From Stutzerimonas chloritidismutans AW-1 (GTDB lineage: Bacteria; Pseudomonadota; Gammaproteobacteria; Pseudomonadales; Pseudomonadaceae): a DNA stretch of 64,000 bases. The notes under the pieces were generated by a model that saw nothing but the letters and a program-made list of their open reading frames with translations, made no database searches and had not been told where the DNA came from. The first letter of the stretch is position 1, and each line of letters opens with the position of its first letter. Where the stretch lies: NCBI RefSeq assembly GCF_000495915.1, contig NZ_AOFQ01000032.1:157302-221301 (forward strand), in the 5' to 3' direction. Both the position numbers and the translations under genes were made by a program. Below are positions 36,468 through 45,229 of the stretch, piece by piece.

Positions 36468-37856
36468 ATGGACCAACTGCCGAGCTTCGACCGCGCCCTG
36501 GTCGAGAAATACGACCGTCCCGGTCCGCGCTACACCTCCTACCCCACTGCCCCGCAGTTCCACCAGGCCTTCGCCCAGGATGACTACCATGCCGCCGCCG
36601 CACGCAGTAATCAGGCGCAAATACCCAAGCCGCTGTCGGTGTACATCCACATTCCGTTCTGCAAGAGCCTTTGCTACTACTGCGCTTGCAACAAGATCAT
36701 CACCCACAAGACCGATCGCGCGGTCGAGTACCTTGAGTATCTCAAGCGCGAAATCGCCATGCAGGGCGAACTCTTCGATCGTTCGCGCAAGCTCACTCAG
36801 CTGCACCTCGGCGGTGGCACACCTACCTACTTCACCAGCGAGCAGCTGGCCGACCTGATGGCGAGCCTGCATCAGGCGTTCAACATGGATGACAGCGACA
36901 ACCACGAGTTCTCGCTGGAAGTCGACCCGCGCACCGTCACGCCTGAGCAGATTCACGGTCTGCGCAAACTGGGCTTCAACCGGCTGAGTTTCGGCGTGCA
37001 GGATTTCGACGAGCAGGTGCAGATCGCCGTCAATCGCATCCAGACCGAAGAGCAGACCCGCGAGCTGGTACAGGCCGCGCGTGATGCGCAATTCAAGTCC
37101 ATCAGCGTCGACTTGATTTACGGCTTGCCGCTGCAGACGGTGGCCAGCTTCGACACCACGCTGGACAAGATCATCGACATCCGCCCCGATCGCATCGCCG
37201 CTTACAGCTACGCCCACCTGCCTGAGCTGGTGCGAGCGCAGAAGCTGATTCGCCCAGAGGACATGCCGCCGCCGGAGCGCAAGCTCGAGCTGCTGGAGTT
37301 GACCATCCAGCGCCTTACCGCCGCCGGCTACATCTATATCGGTATGGATCACTTCTCCCTGCCGGAAGATGAGCTGGCCCTTGCCCGCGCCAATGGCACG
37401 CTGCAGCGCAACTTCCAGGGTTATTCGACCCACGCCGATTGCGACCTGATCGGGCTGGGCATTTCCTCCATAGGCAAGGTCGCCGACAGCTACAGCCAGA
37501 ACGTCAAGGAGCTATCGCAGTATTACGCGCGCCTCAACGAGGGCATGCTGCCCGTGCAGCGCGGCTACAAGCTGAGCGACGATGACTGCCTGCGCCGTGA
37601 CGTCATCGTGTCGCTGATGTGCCATAGCCGCGTCGACTACCGCCAGATCGAACAGAAGCACGGCATCGATTTTCGGGAATACTTCGCCGATTCGCTGGCA
37701 AAGCTCGCCGAACCGGTTGCCGATGGCCTGGTCGAGCTGCACGACGATGCGCTGGTCCTCTTACCGCAAGGGCAGCTGATGATGCGCAACGTCGCCATGG
37801 CCTTCGACGCCTATCTCGGCGGCGAGCAGCGCGGTCGTTTTTCGCGCACGGTCTGA
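36468..37856 (+). CDS. hemN: Oxygen-independent coproporphyrinogen III oxidase
   Basis: HemN is the radical-SAM enzyme that decarboxylates coproporphyrinogen III without oxygen. The 462-residue protein has the pattern YDRPGPRYTSYPTA, the cluster motif FCKSLCYYCACNK (CxxxCxxC), LHLGGGTPTYF and GLGISSIGKV, all diagnostic of HemN rather than HemW. ATG at 36468 has TTAGGTGA 8 nt upstream. In pseudomonads hemN is usually Anr-controlled, but I see no convincing Anr box in the 200 bp upstream. A strong hairpin follows. Confidence 0.95.
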   Translation: MDQLPSFDRALVEKYDRPGPRYTSYPTAPQFHQAFAQDDYHAAAARSNQAQIPKPLSVYIHIPFCKSLCYYCACNKIITHKTDRAVEYLEYLKREIAMQGELFDRSRKLTQLHLGGGTPTYFTSEQLADLMASLHQAFNMDDSDNHEFSLEVDPRTVTPEQIHGLRKLGFNRLSFGVQDFDEQVQIAVNRIQTEEQTRELVQAARDAQFKSISVDLIYGLPLQTVASFDTTLDKIIDIRPDRIAAYSYAHLPELVRAQKLIRPEDMPPPERKLELLELTIQRLTAAGYIYIGMDHFSLPEDELALARANGTLQRNFQGYSTHADCDLIGLGISSIGKVADSYSQNVKELSQYYARLNEGMLPVQRGYKLSDDDCLRRDVIVSLMCHSRVDYRQIEQKHGIDFREYFADSLAKLAEPVADGLVELHDDALVLLPQGQLMMRNVAMAFDAYLGGEQRGRFSRTV

Positions 37857-37872
37857 CATCGCCAACGACGTC

Positions 37873-37901
37873 ACAGCAGGCGGCGTCTAGCCGCCTGCTG
37901 T
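37873..37901 (+). terminator. Hairpin terminator of hemN
   Basis: ACAGCAGGCGGC (37873-37884) and GCCGCCTGCTGT (37890-37901) form a perfect 12-bp stem with a 5-nt loop 17 nt after the hemN stop. The T-run is absent (AGCTGG follows). Confidence 0.7.
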
Positions 37902-37943
37902 AGCTGGTGAGACTTCCGCTGATCACCGGGCAATTGCCAAACG

Positions 37944-37979
37944 CCGCTCAAACTGTATAAATAGCCAGTCTTTGAGCGG
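37944..37979. promoter_or_regulatory. LexA-like SOS box nested in an inverted repeat
   Basis: CTGTATAAATAGCCAG (37953-37968) has the CTG...CAG ends and AT-rich core of a Pseudomonas LexA box. It is enclosed by CCGCTCAAA (37944-37952) and TTTGAGCGG (37971-37979), a perfect 9-bp inverted repeat. The site is 44 bp to the left of the transposon end, so the gene it once controlled is probably displaced beyond the insertion. Confidence 0.5.
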
Positions 37980-38012
37980 GCCGCGCGCGCCCCAGCTGCA
38001 GCGGATGTGCAA

Positions 38013-38058
38013 GGGGTCATGCCGAGATAAAGGGAAAATTCACTCACTTCGCGCGTAA
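38013..38058 (+). repeat. Left terminal inverted repeat of a Tn4652/Tn5041-type Tn3-family transposon
   Basis: The sequence starting GGGGTCATGCCGAGATAA at 38013 has the GGGG terminus of Tn3-family repeats and the 'ATGCCGAGATAA' core I associate with the Tn4652/Tn5041 group, whose repeats are 46 bp long. It lies 88 bp before tnpA. I looked for the inverse copy to the right and did not find it, so the right end is probably beyond 64000 or lost. Flanking target bases are TGCAA. Confidence 0.7.
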
Positions 38059-38115
38059 GATATTGATATTGGTGGCTTTTCTAAGTCGTCCGCACCGCCC
38101 TTGATTGTGGACTAT

Positions 38116-38137
38116 CTTTTCTGATTCCTCAGAAAAG
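38116..38137 (+). promoter_or_regulatory. Hairpin overlapping the tnpA ribosome binding site
   Basis: CTTTTCTGA (38116-38124) pairs with TCAGAAAAG (38129-38137) around TTCC. The right arm overlaps AAAAGGAGG, the tnpA Shine-Dalgarno sequence (38133-38141). Formation of the stem would hide part of it, a possible brake on transposase translation. Confidence 0.55.
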
Positions 38138-38145
38138 GAGGTCCT

Positions 38146-41100
38146 ATGGCTTCATTAGAGCGCACGGCGTACCCCACTCTGTCAAAGGCGTATTCAAAAG
38201 CTGAGCTGCAGCGGGATTTCTCCTTCTCAGATGATGAGATTAAGTGGGTACGAAGCAAGTCCAAGGCCCCCTTTCACCTCAATCTCGCCGTTCTCCTGAA
38301 GACCTTTCAGGTACTCCGATATTTCCCTGATATCACCGACGTACCTGATCAACTGGTGGCGTTCATTCGCGAGGAGTTGGGTCAGCGTAGCAAGGTGAAA
38401 TTCGCGGAATACAAGTGGTTTCAGCAATATCGCCACATGAACGCGATCCGAGCTCGCCTCGGTGTGACTGCATTCTACGGCTCTGATGCTATCGAGCTCG
38501 CCGAGAGGCATGCCAAAGCAATGTCGTTCGTGCTTGACCAGCGTGCCGACATCATTAACTCCGTGATTGAAGAACTGATCCGCCAGGATTATGAGCTCCC
38601 TGCGTACTCGACCCTGAATGATCTCGCTGAGAGGATTCAAGCCGAATCCCAAGGGGCAATATTCAACCTCGTAGTAACCAGAACGCCAATCGAGGTGATC
38701 CACAAGCTAAAGGAGCTGCTCGACACTGACTTCGGCCGACGCCAGAGCGACTTCAATGCGCTGAAACAGGCACCCAAGAAACCCTCTCGCAAACACCTGG
38801 AGGTGCTGATTGATCATCTGGCCTGGCTCGAAAGCTTCGGGGATCTGGGGGCCATTTTTGATGGAATAGTGGATACCAAGATCCGTCACTTCGCTGCCCA
38901 AGCCGCGGCGTCAGACGTCGCCGAGCTGAAGGACTGCTCGCTACCGAAGCGCTACACGCTGATGCTGGCTTTGATCTACCGTATGCGCGTGCGGACCCGG
39001 GACCACTTGGCCGAGATGTTCATCCGACGGATTTCGACGATTCATAAGCGCGCCAAGGAAGAGTTGGAGCAAATCCAGGCGCGTCAACGTCAGAAGCTGG
39101 AGCAGTTAGCGGCGACCCTGGACGGCGTGGTGCAGATTCTGGTTCAAGAACCGGATGACCAGGAGGCTGGCAGCCTGATTCGGGAATACCTCTCCCCCGA
39201 TGGCAATCTGGATCGGTTGCGCGAGACTTGCGCCGAAGTCCAGGCTACCGGCGGCAATAACTACCTGCCGTTGATCTGGAAGCACTTCAGGTCCCATCGC
39301 TCGCTGTTATTCCGTCTCAGTCACCTTCTCCAGTTGGAGCCCACCACTCAGGATCGATCTCTGCTTCAGGCGCTTCAACTGATCCAGGACAGCGAGAATC
39401 TACACCGCGAATGGATCGATGAGCACGTCGACTTGTCGTTCGCGTCGGAGCGCTGGGTTAAGGTCGTGCGTCGGCCTGCCAGTGAAGGGCCATCGACCAA
39501 CCGCCGCTATTTGGAAGTTTGCGTATTCTCCTACTTGGCCAACGAACTGCGATCCGGTGACATGTGCGTACAAGGGTCGGAATCCTTCGCCGACTATCGC
39601 AAGCAGTTGCTACCCTGGGACGACTGTCTCCAGCGACTACCGGCCTACTGCGAAAAGATGGGGCTGCCTGGCACGGCGAAGGAATTTGTTGCCTCCCTTA
39701 AGACCCAACTGGAGGAAACCGCGCAGCAACTGGACGACAAATTCCCATCTTGCCGAGGGGACGTATCGATTAACGAAGCTGGAGAACCGGTGTTGCGCCG
39801 AGTAACGGCGCGGGACATCCCACCTTCGGCCATCTCGCTCCAGACGGCGCTTATGCAGCGCATCCCGGCCAGGCACGTGCTCGACATCATGGCTAACATC
39901 GAGCATTGGATTCAGTTCACTCGGCATTTCGGCCCCATGTCTGGGAACGAGCCGAAGCTTAAAGAACCGGCCGAACGCTACCTGATGACGATTTTCGCCA
40001 TGGGCTGCAACCTGGGCCCTAACCAGGCCGCACGGCATCTGGCCGGTAATGTCACGCCACACATGCTGTCTTATACGAATCGCCGACACCTCTCTCTGGA
40101 GAAGCTGGACAAGGCCAACCGTGAGCTGGTGGAGCTCTATCTGCAGCTCGATCTGCCCAAGCTTTGGGGCGATGGCAAGGCGGTGGCCGCGGACGGTACT
40201 CAGTTCGATTTCTACGATGACAACCTGCTGGCCGGCTACCACTTCCGCTACCGCAAGATGGGGGCCGTGGCCTATCGGCACGTGGCCAACAACTACATCG
40301 CTGTGTTCCAACACTTCATCCCGCCGGGCATCTGGGAGGCGATCTACGTGATTGAGGGGCTGCTCAAGGCTGATCTCAGTGTCGAGGCAGACACTGTGTA
40401 TTCCGATACTCAGGGGCAATCGGCGACGGTCTTTGCCTTCACCCATCTGCTGGGCATTAACCTGATGCCACGTATTCGCAACTGGCGGGACTTGGTGATG
40501 TGCCGGCCGGATCGCGGCGCTTCGTACAAGCATATCAACCGCCTGTTCACCGACACTGCCGACTGGCACCTGATCGAAACCCACTGGCAGGATTTGATGC
40601 AGGTCGCGCTGTCTATCCAGGCCGGCAAAATCTCCTCGCCTATGCTGCTGCGAAAACTCGGTTCCTACAGCAGGCGTAACAAGCTCTACCATGCGGCACA
40701 GGCACTGGGCAGCGTGATCCGTACGATCTTCCTGCTCAACTGGATCGGCAGTCGCGAGTTGCGCCAGGAGGTCACCGCGAACACCAACAAGATCGAGTCC
40801 TACAACGGTTTCTCAAAGTGGCTATCCTTCGGCGGCGATGTGATCGCCGAAAACGATCCGGACGAGCAGCAGAAACGCCTGCGCTACAACGACATGGTGG
40901 CCTCGTCGGTGATCCTGCAGAACACCGTGGACATGATGCGCATCCTGCAGAAACTGGCCCGCGAGGGCTGGCAGTTCACCGATGAAGATGTGTCCTTCCT
41001 CAGTCCCTACCTGACCAGCAACGTCAAGCGCTTCGGCGAGTTCAATCTTAAGCTCAATCGGCCACCGGAGCCCTGGATCAAGGATTCGGTATTCCAGCAG

Positions 41101-41160
41101 GCTGCCGGCTCGCTGCGAGTCAATACGGCCAGCAAGGCCGATGCCGAGGAGGCAACATGA
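38146..41160 (+). CDS. tnpA: Tn3-family transposase TnpA (Tn4652/Tn5041 type)
   Basis: A full-length 1004-residue transposase. The N-terminal region starts with the DUF4158-type segment (YSKAELQRDFSFSDDEIKWV) and the C-terminal DDE core has KAVAADGTQFDFYDDNLLAGYHFRYRK (first Asp), EADTVYSDTQGQSATVFAF (second Asp) and ANTNKIESYNGFSKWLSFGG (Glu). No frameshift or stop is seen. A strong AAAGGAGG precedes the ATG, inside a hairpin. Its stop overlaps the start of the next gene as ATGA. It mobilises the flanking cargo by replicative transposition; a resolution system is not in the window. Confidence 0.95.
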   Translation: MASLERTAYPTLSKAYSKAELQRDFSFSDDEIKWVRSKSKAPFHLNLAVLLKTFQVLRYFPDITDVPDQLVAFIREELGQRSKVKFAEYKWFQQYRHMNAIRARLGVTAFYGSDAIELAERHAKAMSFVLDQRADIINSVIEELIRQDYELPAYSTLNDLAERIQAESQGAIFNLVVTRTPIEVIHKLKELLDTDFGRRQSDFNALKQAPKKPSRKHLEVLIDHLAWLESFGDLGAIFDGIVDTKIRHFAAQAAASDVAELKDCSLPKRYTLMLALIYRMRVRTRDHLAEMFIRRISTIHKRAKEELEQIQARQRQKLEQLAATLDGVVQILVQEPDDQEAGSLIREYLSPDGNLDRLRETCAEVQATGGNNYLPLIWKHFRSHRSLLFRLSHLLQLEPTTQDRSLLQALQLIQDSENLHREWIDEHVDLSFASERWVKVVRRPASEGPSTNRRYLEVCVFSYLANELRSGDMCVQGSESFADYRKQLLPWDDCLQRLPAYCEKMGLPGTAKEFVASLKTQLEETAQQLDDKFPSCRGDVSINEAGEPVLRRVTARDIPPSAISLQTALMQRIPARHVLDIMANIEHWIQFTRHFGPMSGNEPKLKEPAERYLMTIFAMGCNLGPNQAARHLAGNVTPHMLSYTNRRHLSLEKLDKANRELVELYLQLDLPKLWGDGKAVAADGTQFDFYDDNLLAGYHFRYRKMGAVAYRHVANNYIAVFQHFIPPGIWEAIYVIEGLLKADLSVEADTVYSDTQGQSATVFAFTHLLGINLMPRIRNWRDLVMCRPDRGASYKHINRLFTDTADWHLIETHWQDLMQVALSIQAGKISSPMLLRKLGSYSRRNKLYHAAQALGSVIRTIFLLNWIGSRELRQEVTANTNKIESYNGFSKWLSFGGDVIAENDPDEQQKRLRYNDMVASSVILQNTVDMMRILQKLAREGWQFTDEDVSFLSPYLTSNVKRFGEFNLKLNRPPEPWIKDSVFQQAAGSLRVNTASKADAEEAT

Positions 41161-41519
41161 TCGAGATTCCGCCGGCGTCTTTTCAGATTACTCCTTACGG
41201 CGATGTGGATTCTGTAGCACTGGAAAGGCTGCGAACGAACTTCGACACCACCCGGCTTCTGCAGTTGGTTGGCCGACTGGATGCATGTCTGGCAGAACTG
41301 GGTGGAATTAATGACATGCGCGACGAACTACTGCGGTTGCATGCAATGGCGCTGACAGTAATCGAGGGCGTCGTACCGACAGTCCCAACTGAGAATGTCA
41401 GCATTTGGGAAGCGGCCGAATCGGTACGGCTAGATCTCGAAACGCTGAGTTCTTGGATACGCATTGCTCAGATGACGATTGCACCGTTGGGTGATCTTGT
41501 TCCAGGCCATGAACGATAG
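41157..41519 (+). CDS. tnpC: TnpC-like regulator of transposase expression
   Basis: A 120-residue soluble, largely helical protein whose ATG overlaps the tnpA stop. Its size and position behind tnpA match TnpC of Tn4652, described as a post-transcriptional negative regulator of TnpA. No DNA-binding motif is visible; it contains heptad-like leucine spacing (LERLRTNFDTTRLLQLVGRLDACLAELGG) suggesting oligomerisation. The name rests on gene order and length, not on sequence comparison. Confidence 0.6.
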   Translation: MIEIPPASFQITPYGDVDSVALERLRTNFDTTRLLQLVGRLDACLAELGGINDMRDELLRLHAMALTVIEGVVPTVPTENVSIWEAAESVRLDLETLSSWIRIAQMTIAPLGDLVPGHER

Positions 41520-41565
41520 CTGGCGTTGGGCTCAAGCCAAACTCGGTGCAGGTTTGAGCGTTGAT

Positions 41566-41625
41566 TTTTTCAGGACTCAGCTAAATGCTCTGCACAGACA
41601 GTGCAGTTAGCTGAGTCCTGAAAAA
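41566..41625. terminator. 60-bp near-perfect palindrome behind tnpC
   Basis: TTTTTCAGGACTCAGCTAA (41566-41584) is the exact inverse of TTAGCTGAGTCCTGAAAAA (41607-41625), and a second perfect stem CTGCAC (41590-41595) / GTGCAG (41601-41606) lies inside, with loop AGACA. Only 5 bases on the left arm are unpaired. It has A/T tails on both sides and so can act as a bidirectional terminator for tnpC and for the phosphatase gene reading the other way. Its length is unusual. Confidence 0.7.
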
Positions 41626-41730
41626 GAAAAGCCGCCCGTAGGCGGCATAAGAGGGGCACACGGATGAAACTGCAATATAGCCTGGGATCTCTGCATCGTC
41701 ACGCAGCCGCTCGATATGCCACTACTGGCA

Positions 41731-42411
41731 TTACACGTTAAGCACATCGATTATCCAAGCCTTCATCGCACACAAGGCTAATGGATTTGTGCTGCAGGCA
41801 CCACTCTCCAGTGCGGTCTTAAGTTGTTCTATATCGACTTGTTGCACGTATCGTTCAGCATCGCCTAGTCGCTGCTCACCTCCAAAGCCGCCACCGCGCA
41901 TTTCAGCCAGAGCTTGCTCCTTGCTCCAGTTCTGATAAACGATGCGATATAGCGCCGCAATCAGGCCAGTTCTGTTTTGTCCATGCTTACAGTGAATCAG
42001 CACAGAACCGAGATCTTGTGACTGTCGGATGCTCCGTAGTGCTGCGATCACATCCGTATCATCAACTCTGTCAGTATGGAATGGCAGGTGAATCTGACGC
42101 ACTTTTGGATCATGCAGCCAAGCGGAGTCGCTACGTTGATAGAAATTGATCACTGTCGTGACGCCCAGCTCTTTGAGCATCGATTGAGCCTCATTGTCAG
42201 GCAAAGCACTGCGATAGAGATTGGGCTGTATCTGATACAGGTTCAACCGCTCATCTAGCGGCTCCGCCCAACTCTGTGGCCGAGTCTCGCCAGTCAGGCT
42301 CTGAATTGTAGGCGCGGCACTCCAGGCCATGCTAACAGGCAGTGCTGCCAATGCAGCGACCAATACCAGCGCTGCCAGGCACAGGCGAAGGAACCATAGA
42401 AGACCTTGCAT
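41731..42411 (-). CDS. Membrane-anchored dual-specificity (tyrosine) phosphatase
   Basis: The 226-residue protein has an N-terminal signal/anchor (LLWFLRLCLAALVLVAALAALPVSMAW) and a cysteine phosphatase domain with the P-loop H140-C-K-H-G-Q-N-R-T-G (HCxxGxxR, C141 nucleophile, R147). The aspartate of the general-acid loop is probably in FHTDRVDDTD. Location on the periplasmic side suggests it acts on lipid or glycan phosphates rather than protein. It follows the PAP2 gene with a 1-nt TGATG overlap. Substrates are unknown; related phosphatases are found next to envelope-modifying enzymes. Confidence 0.82.
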   Translation of the reverse strand: MQGLLWFLRLCLAALVLVAALAALPVSMAWSAAPTIQSLTGETRPQSWAEPLDERLNLYQIQPNLYRSALPDNEAQSMLKELGVTTVINFYQRSDSAWLHDPKVRQIHLPFHTDRVDDTDVIAALRSIRQSQDLGSVLIHCKHGQNRTGLIAALYRIVYQNWSKEQALAEMRGGGFGGEQRLGDAERYVQQVDIEQLKTALESGACSTNPLALCAMKAWIIDVLNV

Positions 42412-43160
42412 CAGTTCTGTCCTCCCGCTAAATCAGGCGCAAGCTGAGACAGTTGCATTGGTTGTGGCGCTTTATAGAGAATCCACCGGTAGCACAGCAC
42501 TCCGATCAGCCAGTCGAACAACAAGGTCCACAGGTTATGCGAGAGGAAGTGCGCACCCTGCATCATACGTCCTAGCGAAAACACTGCTCCCAGTCCAAAC
42601 GCAACAACTAAAGCAATGCGAGCGGTGCGAGGACGCCTGTCGCGCAGCGCGAAAAACAGAGCCAACAGAGAGAACCCCGCCGAGGCATGCCCCCCTGGCC
42701 AACAGCGCCCTGGCTTTTCGGTTGACGCGCGCTCACTGAGCAAAGGTGTAAAAGTTTCTGCTCCCCCGAACTCGCTCAAACTCCATGGGCAGTGCACGCC
42801 AGTCAGTGTTTTCAGCGGAGTGACAATACTGGTTGATAGAGCCAATGCCAGTACCAGGTAACCTAGTTGACGACGAAAAGGACTTAGCCTGGTTGGCATC
42901 AGACTTAGTACGAAACCGAAAATGGCCATTACACCCACGAAAATAACAGCTTGCTTCGCCCGGTCATGGAGTATGTCTTCCAGCCAGAAGCTGTGACGTC
43001 CGATAAAGCCCTGGCCCGGCTCGTAAAACAGTTCTGCCAAAGCGAAATCAACTCCACTAGGGTCAAGCAGCAACAGTAAGGCCATAAGCCCTAACGGAAT
43101 ACCTATCGCAAGACGGAAATCAAAGTAGCGAGAAGCGCTTTCTGAGCGGTCGGCCGTCAT
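42411..43160 (-). CDS. PAP2-family membrane phosphatase
   Basis: A 249-residue polytopic phosphatase with the tripartite PAP2 signature: K(x)6-type KTLTGVHCPW, PGGHASAGFSLLALF (PSGH-like) and SLGRMMQGAHFLSHNLWT (SRxxxxxHxxxD-like, with N in place of the usual D). It has about six helices. Homologues act on undecaprenyl pyrophosphate, phosphatidate or lipid A phosphates. Within a cluster of LtaS-like, DgkA and glycosyltransferase genes, a role in recycling lipid carriers or dephosphorylating lipid A is likely (inference). Its stop overlaps the phosphatase start. Confidence 0.85.
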   Translation of the reverse strand: MTADRSESASRYFDFRLAIGIPLGLMALLLLLDPSGVDFALAELFYEPGQGFIGRHSFWLEDILHDRAKQAVIFVGVMAIFGFVLSLMPTRLSPFRRQLGYLVLALALSTSIVTPLKTLTGVHCPWSLSEFGGAETFTPLLSERASTEKPGRCWPGGHASAGFSLLALFFALRDRRPRTARIALVVAFGLGAVFSLGRMMQGAHFLSHNLWTLLFDWLIGVLCYRWILYKAPQPMQLSQLAPDLAGGQN

Positions 43161-43180
43161 TTCAGTAGCTCCAAATCAAA

Positions 43181-43197
43181 GCACCGCCAGGCGGTGC
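43181..43197 (-). terminator. Hairpin between the LtaS-like and PAP2 genes
   Basis: GCACCGCC (43181-43188) and GGCGGTGC (43190-43197) form a tight stem; reading the minus strand it is followed by TTTGATTT, an intrinsic-terminator form. It lies 19 nt behind the LtaS-like stop and before the PAP2 start, so read-through into PAP2 would be reduced. Confidence 0.6.
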
Positions 43198-43215
43198 CTG
43201 TAATGCATGAGTGGG

Positions 43216-45174
43216 TTAACGCAGGCCCAACTTTTCATCTGGCAGCAACCCTGACCGCCAAGCTATAAGTCCCTTCTGAAAGGCATAGCTAGCACCCTGG
43301 TAGTAGGCGATATCGCGACGCAGCAGCCCGTCATCGGTGCCAATGATCGACTCATGGCTCAACCCCAATGCGTCTTCATGTTTGCGCATGCCACGCCTTG
43401 GACTGAGAATGGCCAGATTGTTGCCATCGAACAGTCCTAGGTGCTGGTAGTTACCAACCAGAGCGCGTCCAGCAGTGCGATCCTTTCGCAGCACGTTGCG
43501 CCCGAAAAACGTTGAGACATAGTCGATATTGAGCATGCCCAGCAAAGTTGGAGCCAGGTCGATCTGACTGACAACATCGGTGAACTCTCTAGGTTCGATA
43601 TGTTCCGGAGCGTAAATGAACAGCGGGATGTGGTAGTTGGCCACTGGCAGATCTTCCTTACCGGCGCTGCCTGCAGTGTGGTCGGCGACGAAGACGAACA
43701 GCGTGTCCTTGAACCAAGGTTTTTCCCGCACTTGGGCAAGGAGTTGGCCAATGGCGTAGTCGGTATACTTCACCGCTCCTTCGCGACCGTCACCGGAAGG
43801 TATGTCGATGCGACCTTCAGGGTAGGTATAGGGTCGATGATTTGAGGTGGTCATCAATTGCAGGAAGAAAGGTTTGCCCGCTGCATGGTCTGCATCTGCA
43901 ATTTTGAGGGCTTGCTTATAGAGATCTTCATCCGACATGCCCCAGGCATTTTTGAAGGCAATATCAGCCTCGGCCACGCTGCTTTGGTCAACGATGCGAT
44001 AGCCGTTGCCGCCAAAGAAAGCATTCATGTTATCGAAGTAACCACGGCCGCCGTAGAGAAATGCACTGTCATACCCTTGGGCGGCGAACTGCTGACCAAG
44101 ACTCGCATAACCAGCTTCACGACCAATACGTTTGACGATCGAACGCCCCGGCGTTGGTGGAATCGACAGAGTGATGGCTTCTAGACCCCGATCAGTTCGG
44201 GTGCCCGTGGCGTAAAATTTGCTAAATGCCAGGCTCTGCTTGCGCAGTGCGTCCAAATTCGGTGTCAATCCGCGGCTGTCACCGAAGCTACCCAGGTATT
44301 TGGCACTCAAACTCTCGATGGTTACTAGTACCACGTTTAGGCGTTTTGGTTGCCCAGGATTATCGATTTCACGGCGAATATCTAACGGGTCGCTGCCGAT
44401 AAAACGTGCATTGGGTTCGCTCACCTCACGTCGCAGCAACCCGGCGACTTCGGACTCCGGCAGGGTCGAATAAAACTGCTGGTAGTCCAGTTCGTTATTC
44501 CGAAATGCAGCAAAGAACTGGAAAGGACCATTGCTCGCCAGTTCGCGCTGATAGGCATTGCCACCTATTCCACGGGGGGAGTTCTGCCCAACAAACGCGC
44601 TACTAAGCCCGGCCAGCAAGAGCAAAACACCCAGACTATAAAAAGCTTGCTTAGGTGCCATGCGTGGGGCATCCAAGGCAGCTGCTAGGGGGCGGCGAAG
44701 GATGAATGTCAGACCAATAGCCAAGATGGCGAGCAGTGCCAGCAGGGGGTAAATCGGGTATGACTCAAGTATGTTGTTGATCACCTCCTCGGAGTACACC
44801 AGGTAGTCGACGGCAATGAAATTGAAGCGTACGCCGAATTCGTCCCAAAACAGCCATTCCGCAACAGCAGTGAACAGCATGACGAACAGGCTGAGGGCCA
44901 TGGCGCTGGTCATCAACTTTTTGTGCCATCGCTGCTGCCAAATCGCGCGCGGGCAAAGCAGCAGGTAAAGCGCCATTGGCAAGGTCGCGTAAAGCAGGAA
45001 GCTCAAGTCGTAGATCATCCCTACGGCATACAAGCCCATAAGGTTCGAAATGCTGATATTCGCATCTGCCAGGTGGCTAACCAGCAACAGGCTACGAGTC
45101 AGAGCGAATACCGTTAGCCACGTCAGCACGACGATGGATAAGTAGCGAATTTGCGCATAATGAAGCTGGGGCAT
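43216..45174 (-). CDS. LtaS-like envelope sulfatase-fold transferase (island copy 1)
   Basis: A 652-residue enzyme with five N-terminal helices (to ~195), including the Gram-negative LTA-synthase-like segment FNFIAVDYLVYSEEVINNILESYP, and a periplasmic alkaline-phosphatase-type domain: VVLVTIESLSAKYLG, YATGTRTDRGLEAIT with the probable catalytic Thr, QLMTTSNHRPYTYP, FVADHTAGSAGKEDL. Such proteins transfer a phosphoglycerol or phosphoethanolamine headgroup from phospholipid. The ATG at 45174 has AAGGA 8 nt upstream; the longer start lacks one. A perfect ColR-type box lies 56 bp upstream, pointing towards this gene. Confidence 0.85.
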   Translation of the reverse strand: MPQLHYAQIRYLSIVVLTWLTVFALTRSLLLVSHLADANISISNLMGLYAVGMIYDLSFLLYATLPMALYLLLCPRAIWQQRWHKKLMTSAMALSLFVMLFTAVAEWLFWDEFGVRFNFIAVDYLVYSEEVINNILESYPIYPLLALLAILAIGLTFILRRPLAAALDAPRMAPKQAFYSLGVLLLLAGLSSAFVGQNSPRGIGGNAYQRELASNGPFQFFAAFRNNELDYQQFYSTLPESEVAGLLRREVSEPNARFIGSDPLDIRREIDNPGQPKRLNVVLVTIESLSAKYLGSFGDSRGLTPNLDALRKQSLAFSKFYATGTRTDRGLEAITLSIPPTPGRSIVKRIGREAGYASLGQQFAAQGYDSAFLYGGRGYFDNMNAFFGGNGYRIVDQSSVAEADIAFKNAWGMSDEDLYKQALKIADADHAAGKPFFLQLMTTSNHRPYTYPEGRIDIPSGDGREGAVKYTDYAIGQLLAQVREKPWFKDTLFVFVADHTAGSAGKEDLPVANYHIPLFIYAPEHIEPREFTDVVSQIDLAPTLLGMLNIDYVSTFFGRNVLRKDRTAGRALVGNYQHLGLFDGNNLAILSPRRGMRKHEDALGLSHESIIGTDDGLLRRDIAYYQGASYAFQKGLIAWRSGLLPDEKLGLR

Positions 45175-45229
45175 CGTATGATCCTTTTTGGATGAACGGG
45201 CCGCAGTCTGCATTTGCCTCTGTCAGTAG

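Noticed and set aside
35616..37433. 605-codon open frame antisense to the chemotaxis receptor and hemN
   Set aside because: It runs across two well-identified genes and an intergenic region and shows only shadow-like composition.
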